The notes beneath the pieces were generated by a model. The model was not told the origin of the DNA and did no database searches. It saw only the letters and a program-made list of their open reading frames with translations. From NCBI RefSeq assembly GCF_029542085.1, contig NZ_CP107036.1:5642001-5706000 (forward strand): 64,000 nt of DNA. Direction: 5' to 3'. Made by a program: the position numbers and the translations under genes. Each line of letters starts with the position of its first letter. Position 1 is the stretch's first letter. Positions 7,978 to 16,672 of the stretch are shown here, piece after piece. Source of the stretch: Sphingobacterium sp. ML3W (GTDB taxonomy: Bacteria; Bacteroidota; Bacteroidia; Sphingobacteriales; Sphingobacteriaceae).

Positions 7978-9984
7978 TTATTCTTGTACTTCATCAATCC
8001 ATAGCCCATCATCTTGGATGATCTTGATCAATTCGTCCAATGCCTGTGCTGAACTGACATTCTTTTTGACGACTTCTTGGCCTCTATATAAGGTTACCTT
8101 ATCAGGACCAGCTCCTACATATCCATAATCTGCATCAGCCATCTCACCGGGGCCATTCACGATACAACCCATAATGCCAATTTTCAAGCCTTTGAGGTGA
8201 TTGGTGCGACTCCGAATCATTTGAGTGGTTTCCTGAAGATCAAACAATGTTCTTCCACAGCTTGGGCAAGAGATATATTCTGTTTTTGATATTCTTGAGC
8301 GGGTTGCTTGCAATATTCCGAAGGAAAGAGACGCAATGTTCTCTAACGGGGTCGCCGGAGAATCAATCCATATGCCCGAACCTAAACCATCAATTAACAA
8401 TGCACCCATGTCTGTGGAAGCATATAACTGTATTTTCGAGATAGGTTCCTCAGGGTTCATAAACTCGCCCATAGGACCTGAAAAATCCTCTTTACGATAG
8501 GATCTTTTGATAATGACAGGATTATCAATACCGATTTCTTGCAGATTTCGGAAAAATTGCCGCTGATCCGCCATTCCGTGTGTATGGTCGGTTTCTAATA
8601 TAAATACAACAGTCTTGTCTAACGGTAATGATTCAAATAACGAGCTCGTTAAATCCGTATTATGAATTTTTACCATATTCAACACACTATCCTTATTGTC
8701 TACATGTACAAACTCTTCCAGCGTATAGAGTGGATGGATATTTGTCTTGTCTTTAAGGTTGGACCATGTCTCAAAATTATATACCTGTTTTAAATTTGCG
8801 GGCATATTAAATGAAGGCAAATGATCCCCTAGATAAACAAAATCTACGGATTGCTCACCCATATGATATTTATCCAAAAGGATATCATAACGGTAACCAA
8901 CTTTTGTAAGAATTTGGGCGTCTTTCAGATTTTCATTCGAGATATCTGTTATGATTCTGGGAACGAGGGAACCGCCGATGAAGGTATTGACCTCTTGGCT
9001 CTGATATGGAACAGTTGGGCTATCTGGTGAGAGTTGTATGATTTCTTCTTTCGGTTGATTGGCCAGAGTGGTTTTTCGCTGACTATACCTATTGACCAAC
9101 GCTATTGCTACTGGGGCTTCGCGTTCAGGCTCTTCCGTAAGAGAAACCCTTACAGTATCTCCAAGCCCGTCTTCTAGAAGTGTACCTATTCCTACTGCAG
9201 ATTTCACACGACCATCCTCTCCATCACCAGCTTCTGTCACGCCAAGATGTAGCGGATAGTTCATGTTTTCAGAAACCATCTTTTCAACCAGCAAGCGGTA
9301 GGCCTTGACCATTACTTGCGGATTGGAAGATTTCATTGAAATACATAGATTATAGAAATTAAGATCTTCGCACATCCGGATAAATTCCATGGCGGATTCT
9401 ACCATTCCTTCAGGAGTATCCCCATAATGACTCATGATCCGATCTGAAAGAGAACCATGGTTTGTGCCAATCCGCATAGCAGTACCATACTCTTTGCAAA
9501 TGTTTACCAGTGGAGCAAACTTCGTGTAGATACGTTCTAGTTCTAATTTATATTCTGCTTCAGTATATGACAACAGATCAAATTTCTTCTTATCGGCATA
9601 ATTGCCTGGGTTTACCCGAACTTTCTCAACGATTCGGGCGGCAACTTCAGCAGCATTTGGTGTAAAGTGGATATCTGCTACTAAGGGTACGTTATAACCT
9701 CTTTTTCGAAGTTCACTTTTTATATTTGCAAGATTCTGAGCTTCTTTTATACTTGGCGCAGTGATACGAACATATTCACAACCTGCTTCTACCATTCGAA
9801 TAGTCTGTTCTACAGAGCCCAGTGTATCCATTGTATCCACAGTAGTCATACTTTGAATGCGGATCGGGTTGTCTCCACCCATAGGGATATCACCGATCTG
9901 AATTTCCCTTGTTTTCCATCTCGAATATTCTACCTTGGAATTGCAATAGATCCCTGGTAAAGTCAACATATTACTTGTGTTCAT
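7978..9984 (-). CDS. ispG: 4-hydroxy-3-methylbut-2-enyl-diphosphate synthase, long form
   Basis: Sixth enzyme of the MEP isoprenoid pathway: a 4Fe-4S enzyme that converts MEcPP to HMBPP. At 668 residues it is the long form with an insert domain (about residues 300-560) between the TIM barrel and the Fe-S domain, as in other Bacteroidota, Chlamydia and plants; the E. coli form is 372. The barrel carries GDNPIRIQSMTTVDTMD and VRITAPS; cluster cysteines are in CPSCGRTLFDL and GIMGCIVNGPGEMADADYG. The start is the ATG at 9984: an in-frame GTG at 9993 lies inside the TAACTTTG promoter box. It is monocistronic and ends at a strong terminator. Confidence 0.95.
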   Translation of the reverse strand: MNTSNMLTLPGIYCNSKVEYSRWKTREIQIGDIPMGGDNPIRIQSMTTVDTMDTLGSVEQTIRMVEAGCEYVRITAPSIKEAQNLANIKSELRKRGYNVPLVADIHFTPNAAEVAARIVEKVRVNPGNYADKKKFDLLSYTEAEYKLELERIYTKFAPLVNICKEYGTAMRIGTNHGSLSDRIMSHYGDTPEGMVESAMEFIRMCEDLNFYNLCISMKSSNPQVMVKAYRLLVEKMVSENMNYPLHLGVTEAGDGEDGRVKSAVGIGTLLEDGLGDTVRVSLTEEPEREAPVAIALVNRYSQRKTTLANQPKEEIIQLSPDSPTVPYQSQEVNTFIGGSLVPRIITDISNENLKDAQILTKVGYRYDILLDKYHMGEQSVDFVYLGDHLPSFNMPANLKQVYNFETWSNLKDKTNIHPLYTLEEFVHVDNKDSVLNMVKIHNTDLTSSLFESLPLDKTVVFILETDHTHGMADQRQFFRNLQEIGIDNPVIIKRSYRKEDFSGPMGEFMNPEEPISKIQLYASTDMGALLIDGLGSGIWIDSPATPLENIASLSFGILQATRSRISKTEYISCPSCGRTLFDLQETTQMIRSRTNHLKGLKIGIMGCIVNGPGEMADADYGYVGAGPDKVTLYRGQEVVKKNVSSAQALDELIKIIQDDGLWIDEVQE

Positions 9985-9992
9985 ATATAACA

Positions 9993-10000
9993 CAAAGTTA
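9993..10000 (-). promoter_or_regulatory. -7 promoter element of ispG (TAACTTTG)
   Basis: TAnnTTTG match with only 8 nt between the box and the ATG at 9984, so the transcript is leaderless or nearly so. No clear -33 element. Confidence 0.5.
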
Positions 10001-10029
10001 GCTTTTCTTGACTAAAAAATCACTGTCAA

Positions 10030-10977
10030 TTAATATCTTCTAATTTTTATTGAAGCAATTCCACCATTGATGTCAAAATCAAATTTTTCAGTCGCTGCAT
10101 CATAATTTGTTGATTTTACCATACCATCCATTTTTAAGAAATCGCCTTCATAAGAAGTAGATGATAAGGCATTATCACTGGTGATACGACATGCTGCATT
10201 TTTTGGAATCGCAATTTCGATCGAAGATGCACCAGCATCCATGGATATTTTTGTTGTTGCTAAAGGTTGTCCAAGTTTTAATTTTAGACTTGTCGCCCCG
10301 GCATCAATATCCAATACTTCAATTTTATACGGTGAAAGATCTAATTTGGCATCAATTGCACCAATATCAAAGTTTAGCTTCCATACGATATTTGGATTGA
10401 GTGCAATGTAGGTATTGTTATTTTTGCTATTAAAATCTTTGTCTTTGAATTTACCTTTTAAGTTAATATCAATTTTATCTGAAGATTCACCATGTGTAGT
10501 CATACCCAAAAGATATTCACTAGAGGTATTGTATGCGGTGAAAATTGATGATGTAGTTGCAGTATCGTTTTTTAAGGATGTAGCTCCTAAATCGATGTTT
10601 AAATTTGCGCTTTTGATTTTATCATTTAGAGGGACTTGTAGTTTTTGTGCTGTATAGTTGGTCTTATCATTTGGATCGTCCATATCGATCTGTACCCCCT
10701 TGTTTTTTAGTAATTGCGTCAAAAGAGGTTCTTTTGGGGTAGATAGTCCGATATATGTAAGAAAGCCCAGGATAACTACAGTAGCACCGATAGCAATAAA
10801 CTGTCCTATTTGTTGATCCTTAGGGACCAGCATACGGATTCCAGCGAGGACAATAAATAATGGCCAATATCTGAAAATTCCTACCCAATTAAAGGAAATA
10901 CTGTTAAGTTGGGATAATAATAAGACAATCCCTATAAAAAGAATTGTAATTCCAGTTGTTATACGTTGTGTGTTCAT
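10030..10977 (-). CDS. LiaF-like membrane protein with DUF4097-type C-terminal domain
   Basis: The 315-residue protein begins with an LiaI/LiaF-like transmembrane region (DUF5668 type; four hydrophobic stretches in residues 8-85, with the WPLFIVLAGIRML motif). A short linker (about 85-120) follows. The C-terminal 190 residues form repeated beta strands of the DUF4097/LiaF kind, with recurring GATSLK / DAGATSLKLKLG / DAGASSIEIAIP units that suggest a small beta-solenoid facing outward. In Firmicutes LiaF senses cell-wall antibiotics together with a two-component pair; no such pair is adjacent here, so the role is only a guess. It is monocistronic. Confidence 0.75.
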   Translation of the reverse strand: MNTQRITTGITILFIGIVLLLSQLNSISFNWVGIFRYWPLFIVLAGIRMLVPKDQQIGQFIAIGATVVILGFLTYIGLSTPKEPLLTQLLKNKGVQIDMDDPNDKTNYTAQKLQVPLNDKIKSANLNIDLGATSLKNDTATTSSIFTAYNTSSEYLLGMTTHGESSDKIDINLKGKFKDKDFNSKNNNTYIALNPNIVWKLNFDIGAIDAKLDLSPYKIEVLDIDAGATSLKLKLGQPLATTKISMDAGASSIEIAIPKNAACRITSDNALSSTSYEGDFLKMDGMVKSTNYDAATEKFDFDINGGIASIKIRRY

Positions 10978-11132
10978 GACTAATTCCGTTTGTTATATAT
11001 CCCAAAAGTAAATCGCTTTGTTAGACACTGCACGAAAGATTAGGCTATTATACATAAAAATTCGGTAAATGTGAGTAATTGATCGGTAAGTAATTTTGTT
11101 TTTCTCCTACTTTTTAGGTTTTCGCTTGTTTA

Positions 11133-11140
11133 TATATTTG
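11133..11140 (+). promoter_or_regulatory. -7 promoter element of the mlaE-mlaF operon (TATATTTG)
   Basis: Exact TAnnTTTG match with TTTT (one mismatch) at the -33 position, N18 upstream. The resulting leader is about 75 nt and contains an imperfect hairpin at about 11164-11196 (ATACACGCACCAA with TTGGTGTGTAT, two-base bulge). Confidence 0.5.
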
Positions 11141-11221
11141 TTGGAATTAAGTACCTTTAATGGATACACGCACCAAACATCAAGATTGGTGTGTATAATA
11201 TATAGAATTTAAATTAATAAT

Positions 11222-11956
11222 ATGATTTTTCATCACATTGGTGCATATCTAATACTCCTTAAGTCAGTCTTTAAAAGGCCGGAGAAGGGGCGTATCTATT
11301 GGAAAGAGACCATGCTGACAATGACTGATATCGGTATAGGATCTTTAGGACTTATTGTGATCATTTCCACGTTTATTGGAGCAGTAATGACCATGCAGAT
11401 CGCTTTTCAGATGGTTTCCGATCTAATTCCCAATTCAATTATTGGTTCCATCAATAGGGATTCAAATATTTTGGAGCTAGGACCTACGATTTCAGGATTG
11501 GTACTGATGGGGAAAATTGGCTCATCGATTTCTTCCCAAATCGGTTCAATGCGCGTGACTGAGCAGATTGATGCTTTGGAGATTATGGGGATAAATGCTC
11601 CGGGTTATCTCATATTGCCTAAAATATTGGCAGGAGTGACTATGATTCCGATGCTGGTTATTATCGCCATAGTCTGTGCATTAGTAGGTGGTCTATTAGG
11701 AGGCTCTCTTTCCGGAGCTGTAACTCCAGCGGATTATATTTTAGGTATTCAAGATAATTTTAATGGATTTACAGTGACCGTAGCACTTGTAAAAGCTGTT
11801 GTATTTGGCTTTATTATTACTTCCGTATCGGCATATAAAGGCTATAAAGTGAAGGGAGGGGCCTTAGAAGTAGGACAAGCGAGCACTGAAGCTGTTGTAG
11901 TTGGATGTATCACTATTCTGGCGGCAGACTATGTGATTACAGCATTAATGCTTTAA
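11222..11956 (+). CDS. mlaE: MlaE/YrbE-family lipid ABC transporter permease
   Basis: A 244-residue permease with the MlaE fold. It has an amphipathic N-terminus, then five TM segments with the family motifs ISTFIGAVMTMQIAFQM, ELGPTISGLVLMGKIGSSISSQIG (the conserved cytoplasmic loop), MRVTEQIDALEIMGINAPGY and a C-terminal TM ending GCITILAADYVITALML. Such permeases move phospholipid between membranes with an MCE-domain (MlaD) periplasmic partner. The ATPase gene follows after 9 nt; no mlaD follows in this window. Length matches the family (240-260). Confidence 0.9.
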   Translation: MIFHHIGAYLILLKSVFKRPEKGRIYWKETMLTMTDIGIGSLGLIVIISTFIGAVMTMQIAFQMVSDLIPNSIIGSINRDSNILELGPTISGLVLMGKIGSSISSQIGSMRVTEQIDALEIMGINAPGYLILPKILAGVTMIPMLVIIAIVCALVGGLLGGSLSGAVTPADYILGIQDNFNGFTVTVALVKAVVFGFIITSVSAYKGYKVKGGALEVGQASTEAVVVGCITILAADYVITALML

Positions 11957-11965
11957 AAAGATCAT

Positions 11966-12724
11966 ATGATTCAAATTGAAAATATTAATAAGTCTTTCGG
12001 TGATAACCATGTTTTAAAGGGGATCAGTGCAAATTTTGAACCTGGAAAAGTGAGTTTAATTATTGGTGGATCTGGTTCGGGAAAAAGTACCTTACTAAAA
12101 TGTATCGTCGGATTACATCATCCGGAAAAAGGAAAAGTGTTGTTTGACCAAACGGACTTCACGCGGATGAATTTTGAGGAACGCGTGCCCATCCGGAAAG
12201 AAATAGGTATGCTGTTCCAAAATTCGGCCTTATTCGATTCAATGACAGTCGAGCAGAATATTATGTTCTCTCTAGATATGTTCACAGATATGTCTAAATC
12301 TGAGAAATTGGACCGTGCGAACCATTGTTTGGAACAAGTTAATTTAGAGGGACGCAACAAGTTGTTCCCCGCGGAGTTATCCGGAGGGATGAAAAAACGG
12401 GTAGGCATTGCGCGTGCAATCAGTATGAATCCCAAATATCTTTTTTGTGATGAACCCAACTCAGGTTTAGATCCTGAAACCTCTATCGTAATCGACGAGC
12501 TGGTTCTTAAAATTACGCAAGAATTAAAGTGTACGACAGTCGTTGTGACCCATGATATGAATTCGGTTATGGGAATTGGTGAATATATTTTGTTTTTATA
12601 TCAAGGGCAGAAATTCTGGGAGGGATCCAATAAAGATATGATGCGGTCAGATGTAGAAGAATTAAATAATTTTGTGTTTGCAAGCCCGTTGATGAAAAGT
12701 GCAAAGGCCTCTATGGGACTATAA
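11966..12724 (+). CDS. mlaF: ABC transporter ATP-binding protein, MlaF type
   Basis: A 252-residue ABC ATPase that should drive the adjacent MlaE permease. Walker A is GGSGSGKST (near residue 35), the signature is ELSGGMKKRVGIARAI (near 137), and Walker B with its catalytic Glu is YLFCDEPNSGLDP (near 158). The H-loop is VTHDMNSV. The GG(M)KKR variant of the signature is typical of MlaF/TTG2A. Lipid trafficking is inferred from family and gene pairing. It is co-transcribed with the permease (9-nt gap). Confidence 0.92.
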   Translation: MIQIENINKSFGDNHVLKGISANFEPGKVSLIIGGSGSGKSTLLKCIVGLHHPEKGKVLFDQTDFTRMNFEERVPIRKEIGMLFQNSALFDSMTVEQNIMFSLDMFTDMSKSEKLDRANHCLEQVNLEGRNKLFPAELSGGMKKRVGIARAISMNPKYLFCDEPNSGLDPETSIVIDELVLKITQELKCTTVVVTHDMNSVMGIGEYILFLYQGQKFWEGSNKDMMRSDVEELNNFVFASPLMKSAKASMGL

Positions 12725-12861
12725 ATACTAAAAAGGGAAGCCTATGATTGAAATCTATAATCAATAGCTGTTTTTTGTACAGATTGTGTCTTTATTGATT
12801 TACATGGAATTTTTATATGTTTTAATCTTACGAATGTTATTTTTAAGTAAGATGGGCGAAC

Positions 12862-12890
12862 GCTAAATTTCAATATAAAAGAAATTTAGC
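12862..12890 (+). repeat. Perfect 10-bp inverted repeat beside a -7 box
   Basis: GCTAAATTTC (12862-12871) and GAAATTTAGC (12881-12890) are separated by 9 nt and end one base before the TAGTTTTG box at 12892. It could be a weak terminator for mlaEF or an operator in the next gene's promoter; there is no T-tract after it. Confidence 0.5.
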
Positions 12891-12891
12891 T

Positions 12892-12899
12892 TAGTTTTG
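12892..12899 (+). promoter_or_regulatory. -7 promoter element (TAGTTTTG) of the methyltransferase gene
   Basis: TAnnTTTG match with 10 nt before the TTG start at 12910. The inverted repeat at 12862-12890 covers the region between -33 and -7. Confidence 0.45.
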
Positions 12900-12909
12900 T
12901 CGGAAAATT

Positions 12910-13815
12910 TTGATTTTGGCAACAACGAATATACAACTATTGACCCCACAACATTGGAAGGACTATGAGCTCATTGACTGTGGTGATTTTGAAAAATTAG
13001 AACGTTTTGGAGATCTTATATTAATCAGACCCGAACCACAAGCTGTATGGCCTAAGGCTTTGAGCGATGCAGAATGGAACAAACGTTATCATATCAAGTT
13101 CAAGGGGCGTTCAGCTACCTCTGGAGAATGGTTGAAAAAAAATCCGAAGATTCAAGATCGTTGGCATATCCAATATAAAAACGATGATGTAGCGATCAAG
13201 TTTAGGTTGGGCCTTACTTCGTTCAAGCATGTTGGGATATTTCCTGAACAGGCTGTCAATTGGGATTATATTTCGGAATCTGTTCGTTCTTTCAAGACTG
13301 AAAAGCCTAAAGTTTTAAATCTTTTTGCTTATACCGGAGGTGCTTCATTAATAGCTAAGGCTGCAGGAGCAGATACAACACACGTTGATTCCATTAAGCA
13401 GGTTGTGACCTGGGCCAATGAAAATATGGAGATTTCCAATCTCGACAATATTCGTTGGATGGTTGAGGACGCATTGAAGTTTGTCAAGCGTGAGCTAAAA
13501 CGTGGAAATACTTACAATGGTATCATATTGGATCCACCAGCATATGGACATGGACCAAAAGGAGAGAAATGGAAGCTTGAAGATCATATCATGGAGATGA
13601 TGACTGAGGTTGTCCAATTGCTGGATCCTACGGAGCATTTCTTGATCTTAAATACCTATTCATTAGGTTTCTCTTCTGTTATTGTTGAGAATCTAATAAA
13701 AACTGCATTTCCGAAAGTAGAGAATTTAGAGATTGGAGAACTTTTTCTACAGGCTACTGCAGGGCCGAAATTACCGCTGGGCGTTTTTGGGAAATTTCGT
13801 AAAATTGCAAAGTAG
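12910..13815 (+). CDS. Class I SAM-dependent methyltransferase, RlmI-like
   Basis: The 301-residue protein has an N-terminal beta-rich region (about 1-120; LIRPEPQAVWPK) and a C-terminal Rossmann methyltransferase domain. The SAM-binding loop is VLNLFAYTGGASL (near residue 137), the acidic end of strand 2 is HVDSIKQVVTWANEN, and the catalytic-type motif is LDPPAYGHGPKGEKWKLE (near 199). This pattern is that of the RlmI/RlmK rRNA cytosine or guanine methyltransferases (COG1092), so an RNA base is a likely substrate, but the PUA domain of RlmI is absent. The start is TTG, at 12910 or 12916; no in-frame ATG exists before the upstream stop at 12892-12894. Confidence 0.85.
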   Translation: MILATTNIQLLTPQHWKDYELIDCGDFEKLERFGDLILIRPEPQAVWPKALSDAEWNKRYHIKFKGRSATSGEWLKKNPKIQDRWHIQYKNDDVAIKFRLGLTSFKHVGIFPEQAVNWDYISESVRSFKTEKPKVLNLFAYTGGASLIAKAAGADTTHVDSIKQVVTWANENMEISNLDNIRWMVEDALKFVKRELKRGNTYNGIILDPPAYGHGPKGEKWKLEDHIMEMMTEVVQLLDPTEHFLILNTYSLGFSSVIVENLIKTAFPKVENLEIGELFLQATAGPKLPLGVFGKFRKIAK

Positions 13816-13853
13816 ATCTTGCTGTTGAATAAACGCAAGTACTTAATGACATA

Positions 13854-13886
13854 AAACGCGGCAGGTCTACAAGACCTGCCGCGTTT
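13854..13886. terminator. Bidirectional terminator between convergent genes
   Basis: A perfect 15-bp GC-rich stem (13854-13868 with 13872-13886; core ACGCGGCAGGTCT) has a 3-nt loop and T-rich and A-rich flanks. Confidence 0.88.
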
Positions 13887-13912
13887 ATTTTTAGCATGAA
13901 TAGATATGGTAC

Positions 13913-15691
13913 CTAAATACGAACATTATTTAAACGGATCATAGCAAGTTCCAATTGTAATGGTATGGCTTCCAGGGTATTTTTAGGGATACAAAGGAGT
14001 TTATTTTGTAGATTATGATAGTAATCTATCCCTAGCTGTAATTGCGCCTTGAACTTAGTGATATATTTTATTTTTTTGTCATTGAGGAAGTCTTTATTGT
14101 CCTCGACGTACTTTTGAATATGATCGATGTAAAGGTCTAATTCATTGATTAGCACAAATGGTCTATCTGAATGCTCTAGGATAGAACCCCGACCATAAAT
14201 ATGATCAACCATCTGTTTTAAAGAATACTGTCTTTTGAACCAAACCAGATTCGGTCCGGGGCAAATAGAAACAGCAGCCTGTTCTTTATTTTGTTGGATG
14301 CCGTATTTGAGATAGGCAGGAGCCGCCAGACCTTCACAGAGACAGGTTTTTTCGGTGATGGTATCGAATGACCTATTATATTCTTCAACGGTAAGTTCTT
14401 GCGCCTGCAGTTCTTGGATCTTTTGATGCTGATAAGCGCGCGAAGCGGTACAAATCGGTTTTTCTCCGAACTCACGATTAGCGATAAGATATTCCTTCTT
14501 GCAGGGGCTACCCGGTCTCCCTTTTTTGATGCGTTCCAATCGTAACTTTTCGGCACTGCTTGGTCTAAAATTATTAAATGGTACTCCTAAAGGCGATGCT
14601 CCACTGCAATAGAAATCTGATTTCTCAGCTTCCTCTAGTGCTTTCAGTGTTTCATTGTCGACAGTTGTAGCTTCTGGAACCATTAGAAATGGAGAACCCC
14701 AACCTACGGCATCAAATTCATAGTAATCCAGTAGAAACCGGTGTTCCATAGCTGTCCCTACTCCGCCTTGTACAGTGTACCTAATTGGAGGCAAAACCGT
14801 TAATAGTACACCTTGGGATGCCCAATAATCCTGATAAATTGTAAAGAGTTCAATTTTTAAGTTTTCTTTTTTCTCTTTGAATTCCTCAAGAATGGGACCT
14901 AATAAAAAACCATCAGTAGCGAATGCATGCCCACCACAATTCAATCCAGACTCTACCCGGAATTCAGATACCCAAACACCTTTTTTTGCTAGATATTTTG
15001 CCTGGATAAGCGATGATCTAAAGTCGCTGACTTTCAAAACAACCTTTTTGTCAAACGTGCTGTCAGCTTTTGGAAAGAATGCTGGTAATTCGGCCAAATA
15101 GGCGTATAAATGAGGATTCATTCCCGCAGATAGGATAACAGCAGAATGTAATGAGGAATTGGCGAATCCACGTAGTGCAGCTGATGCATCTGAATATTTT
15201 TGATCTAAGGCAGTATTATTTCTGAAATTCAGTTTATCCACTTTGGACATAATATTGACATCGATTTCACCGGGGTTTACATAGCCGACCAATAGTTCTT
15301 GTAACTGCCGCTTGATACTGGTATTGGTCTCAATTTCCATGGCATGATAGATTGGTCTAGCAGGATGAGATTCCGGCAATAACTGAAAATATTTTGTTAG
15401 ATCAGAATCCTTTGTAAAAGTTTGCTGCTTTAGCGTTTCCATCTGCTGTTCTACTAAAGTCTTGACCAACTCAAGATAAGCGGTGATTCGACTGGCCCTA
15501 TAATCTTCTTCGTGCTTATAAATGGGGTTATAGGCTAGTTGGTTAAGTTTGCAGTAATATGCCCGGATGCGCTCTATGAGCTCATCGTCTACAATAGACA
15601 TGACCGTGGAGATGCCATAGCGGGCAACTTTGATTGCTGAGTCTATTGAAAAAGCAAGTCCTAATACAGGGATATGGAAAGTGTGCGTCAT
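13913..15691 (-). CDS. Conserved-looking 592-residue protein, possible flavin-type TIM barrel with cysteine-rich tail
   Basis: I do not recognise a named function. The N-terminus reads FHIPVLGLAFSIDSAIKVARYGI, similar in style to the first strand of FMN TIM-barrel enzymes. ESGLNCGGHAFATDG (near residue 247) and VQGGVGTAMEHRFLLDYYEFD (near 307), then GWGSPFLMVPEATT, resemble the glycine-rich and phosphate-binding segments of the nitronate monooxygenase/IMPDH class. Cysteines sit at 47, 252, 362, 397, 414, 450, 452 and 477; the C-terminal group (CSGA, SPCKKE, ICTASRAY, KTCLCEG, SICPGP) could bind a metal or Fe-S cluster. No signal peptide or TM segment. It sits 84 nt upstream of... downstream of purU on the same strand. 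Barrel and cofactor are inference. Confidence 0.6.
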   Translation of the reverse strand: MTHTFHIPVLGLAFSIDSAIKVARYGISTVMSIVDDELIERIRAYYCKLNQLAYNPIYKHEEDYRASRITAYLELVKTLVEQQMETLKQQTFTKDSDLTKYFQLLPESHPARPIYHAMEIETNTSIKRQLQELLVGYVNPGEIDVNIMSKVDKLNFRNNTALDQKYSDASAALRGFANSSLHSAVILSAGMNPHLYAYLAELPAFFPKADSTFDKKVVLKVSDFRSSLIQAKYLAKKGVWVSEFRVESGLNCGGHAFATDGFLLGPILEEFKEKKENLKIELFTIYQDYWASQGVLLTVLPPIRYTVQGGVGTAMEHRFLLDYYEFDAVGWGSPFLMVPEATTVDNETLKALEEAEKSDFYCSGASPLGVPFNNFRPSSAEKLRLERIKKGRPGSPCKKEYLIANREFGEKPICTASRAYQHQKIQELQAQELTVEEYNRSFDTITEKTCLCEGLAAPAYLKYGIQQNKEQAAVSICPGPNLVWFKRQYSLKQMVDHIYGRGSILEHSDRPFVLINELDLYIDHIQKYVEDNKDFLNDKKIKYITKFKAQLQLGIDYYHNLQNKLLCIPKNTLEAIPLQLELAMIRLNNVRI

Positions 15692-15775
15692 TCTTAAATA
15701 GTTCTTTTACGAAATAATCAAGAATAACGCGATAAAAAAATAATGACTATACGTGTAAAGTGGTGATTGTGATCA

Positions 15776-16618
15776 CTATTCAAATACAATCGTTTTGTAA
15801 TCGTTGAGCATCACACGGTCTTCACTCAATAAGCGGATCGCTCTACTTAAAACTGCTTTTTCAATCTCCTTCCCAGCAGTAACCATATCTTTGACTGTAT
15901 AGGTATGATTTACATGACGAATATCTTGAACTATGATAGGGCCTTCATCAAGCTGGTCCGTGACAAAGTGTGCTGTCGCGCCAATGATTTTTACACCTCG
16001 AGAATGTGCCTGCTTGTAAGGGTTTGCCCCGATAAATGCAGGCAGAAATGAATGATGAATATTGACCAACTTATTTTCGAATGTTGCAACAAATAGGGGG
16101 GAGAGGATCCGCATAAATTTTGCGAGAATAATATAATCAAAATCGTATTGTTTGATTTGGGTAATCAATTGTGTCTCAAAATCTTCTTTCGATATACCTT
16201 CATGCGAAATATAATGGAATGGGATCTCAAATTTATCCGTAAACGAACGTAAAGTATCATAATTACCAATGACAGCCTGTATTTCTGCTCCCCAGGTTTC
16301 AAAATGTTGCCGGACAAGAATATCTGCTAAACAGTGGTGCTCTTTGGTTACGAGAACAACAATTTTCTTTCGATTGCTGGGGTTGACTTGAATCTGAGCT
16401 GAGGGAGGAAGTACGTTGGCTAGGGAATTGGCGAGCTGTGTTTGATCAGGAAAAAGACCATTGCAGACAACGCGGACAAAAAACTTGTTCGCCTCCTCAT
16501 CAACATATTCCCGCATGGTAATGATGTTAAGCTGATACTGGGCCAGGGTGTTGGAAATATTGGCTACCAATCCAACGGCATCTTGACATTGGATCAGAAT
16601 TAAGGTTTGGTTGTGCAT
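15776..16618 (-). CDS. purU: Formyltetrahydrofolate deformylase
   Basis: Hydrolyses 10-formyl-THF to formate and THF, supplying formate for purine synthesis and balancing one-carbon units. Residues 1-80 form an ACT domain (LILIQCQDAVGLVANISNTL). Residues 85-280 form the formyltransferase fold with KFMRILSPLFVATFENKLVNIHHSFLPAF in two adjoining pieces, where the HHSFLPAF motif and GATAHFVTDQLDEGPII (catalytic H and D) are diagnostic of PurU. The 280 residues match the family. It lies downstream of parE, which ends in its own terminator, so it is probably a separate unit. Confidence 0.95.
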   Translation of the reverse strand: MHNQTLILIQCQDAVGLVANISNTLAQYQLNIITMREYVDEEANKFFVRVVCNGLFPDQTQLANSLANVLPPSAQIQVNPSNRKKIVVLVTKEHHCLADILVRQHFETWGAEIQAVIGNYDTLRSFTDKFEIPFHYISHEGISKEDFETQLITQIKQYDFDYIILAKFMRILSPLFVATFENKLVNIHHSFLPAFIGANPYKQAHSRGVKIIGATAHFVTDQLDEGPIIVQDIRHVNHTYTVKDMVTAGKEIEKAVLSRAIRLLSEDRVMLNDYKTIVFE

Positions 16619-16640
16619 GAAATATTGGTCGTAGGTCGCA

Positions 16641-16672
16641 AAAAAGCGGGTTAATTTAACCCGCTTTTTTTG
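16641..16672 (-). terminator. Terminator overlapping the 3' end of parE
   Basis: A near-perfect inverted repeat (AAAAAAGCGGGTTAA / TTAACCCGCTTTTTT). On the minus strand its first arm encodes the last parE codons and the TAA stop, and the second arm runs into T residues before purU. Confidence 0.8.

Noticed and set aside
12118..12459. Minus-strand frame inside mlaF
   Set aside because: Antisense shadow of the ABC ATPase motifs; no promoter or family match.
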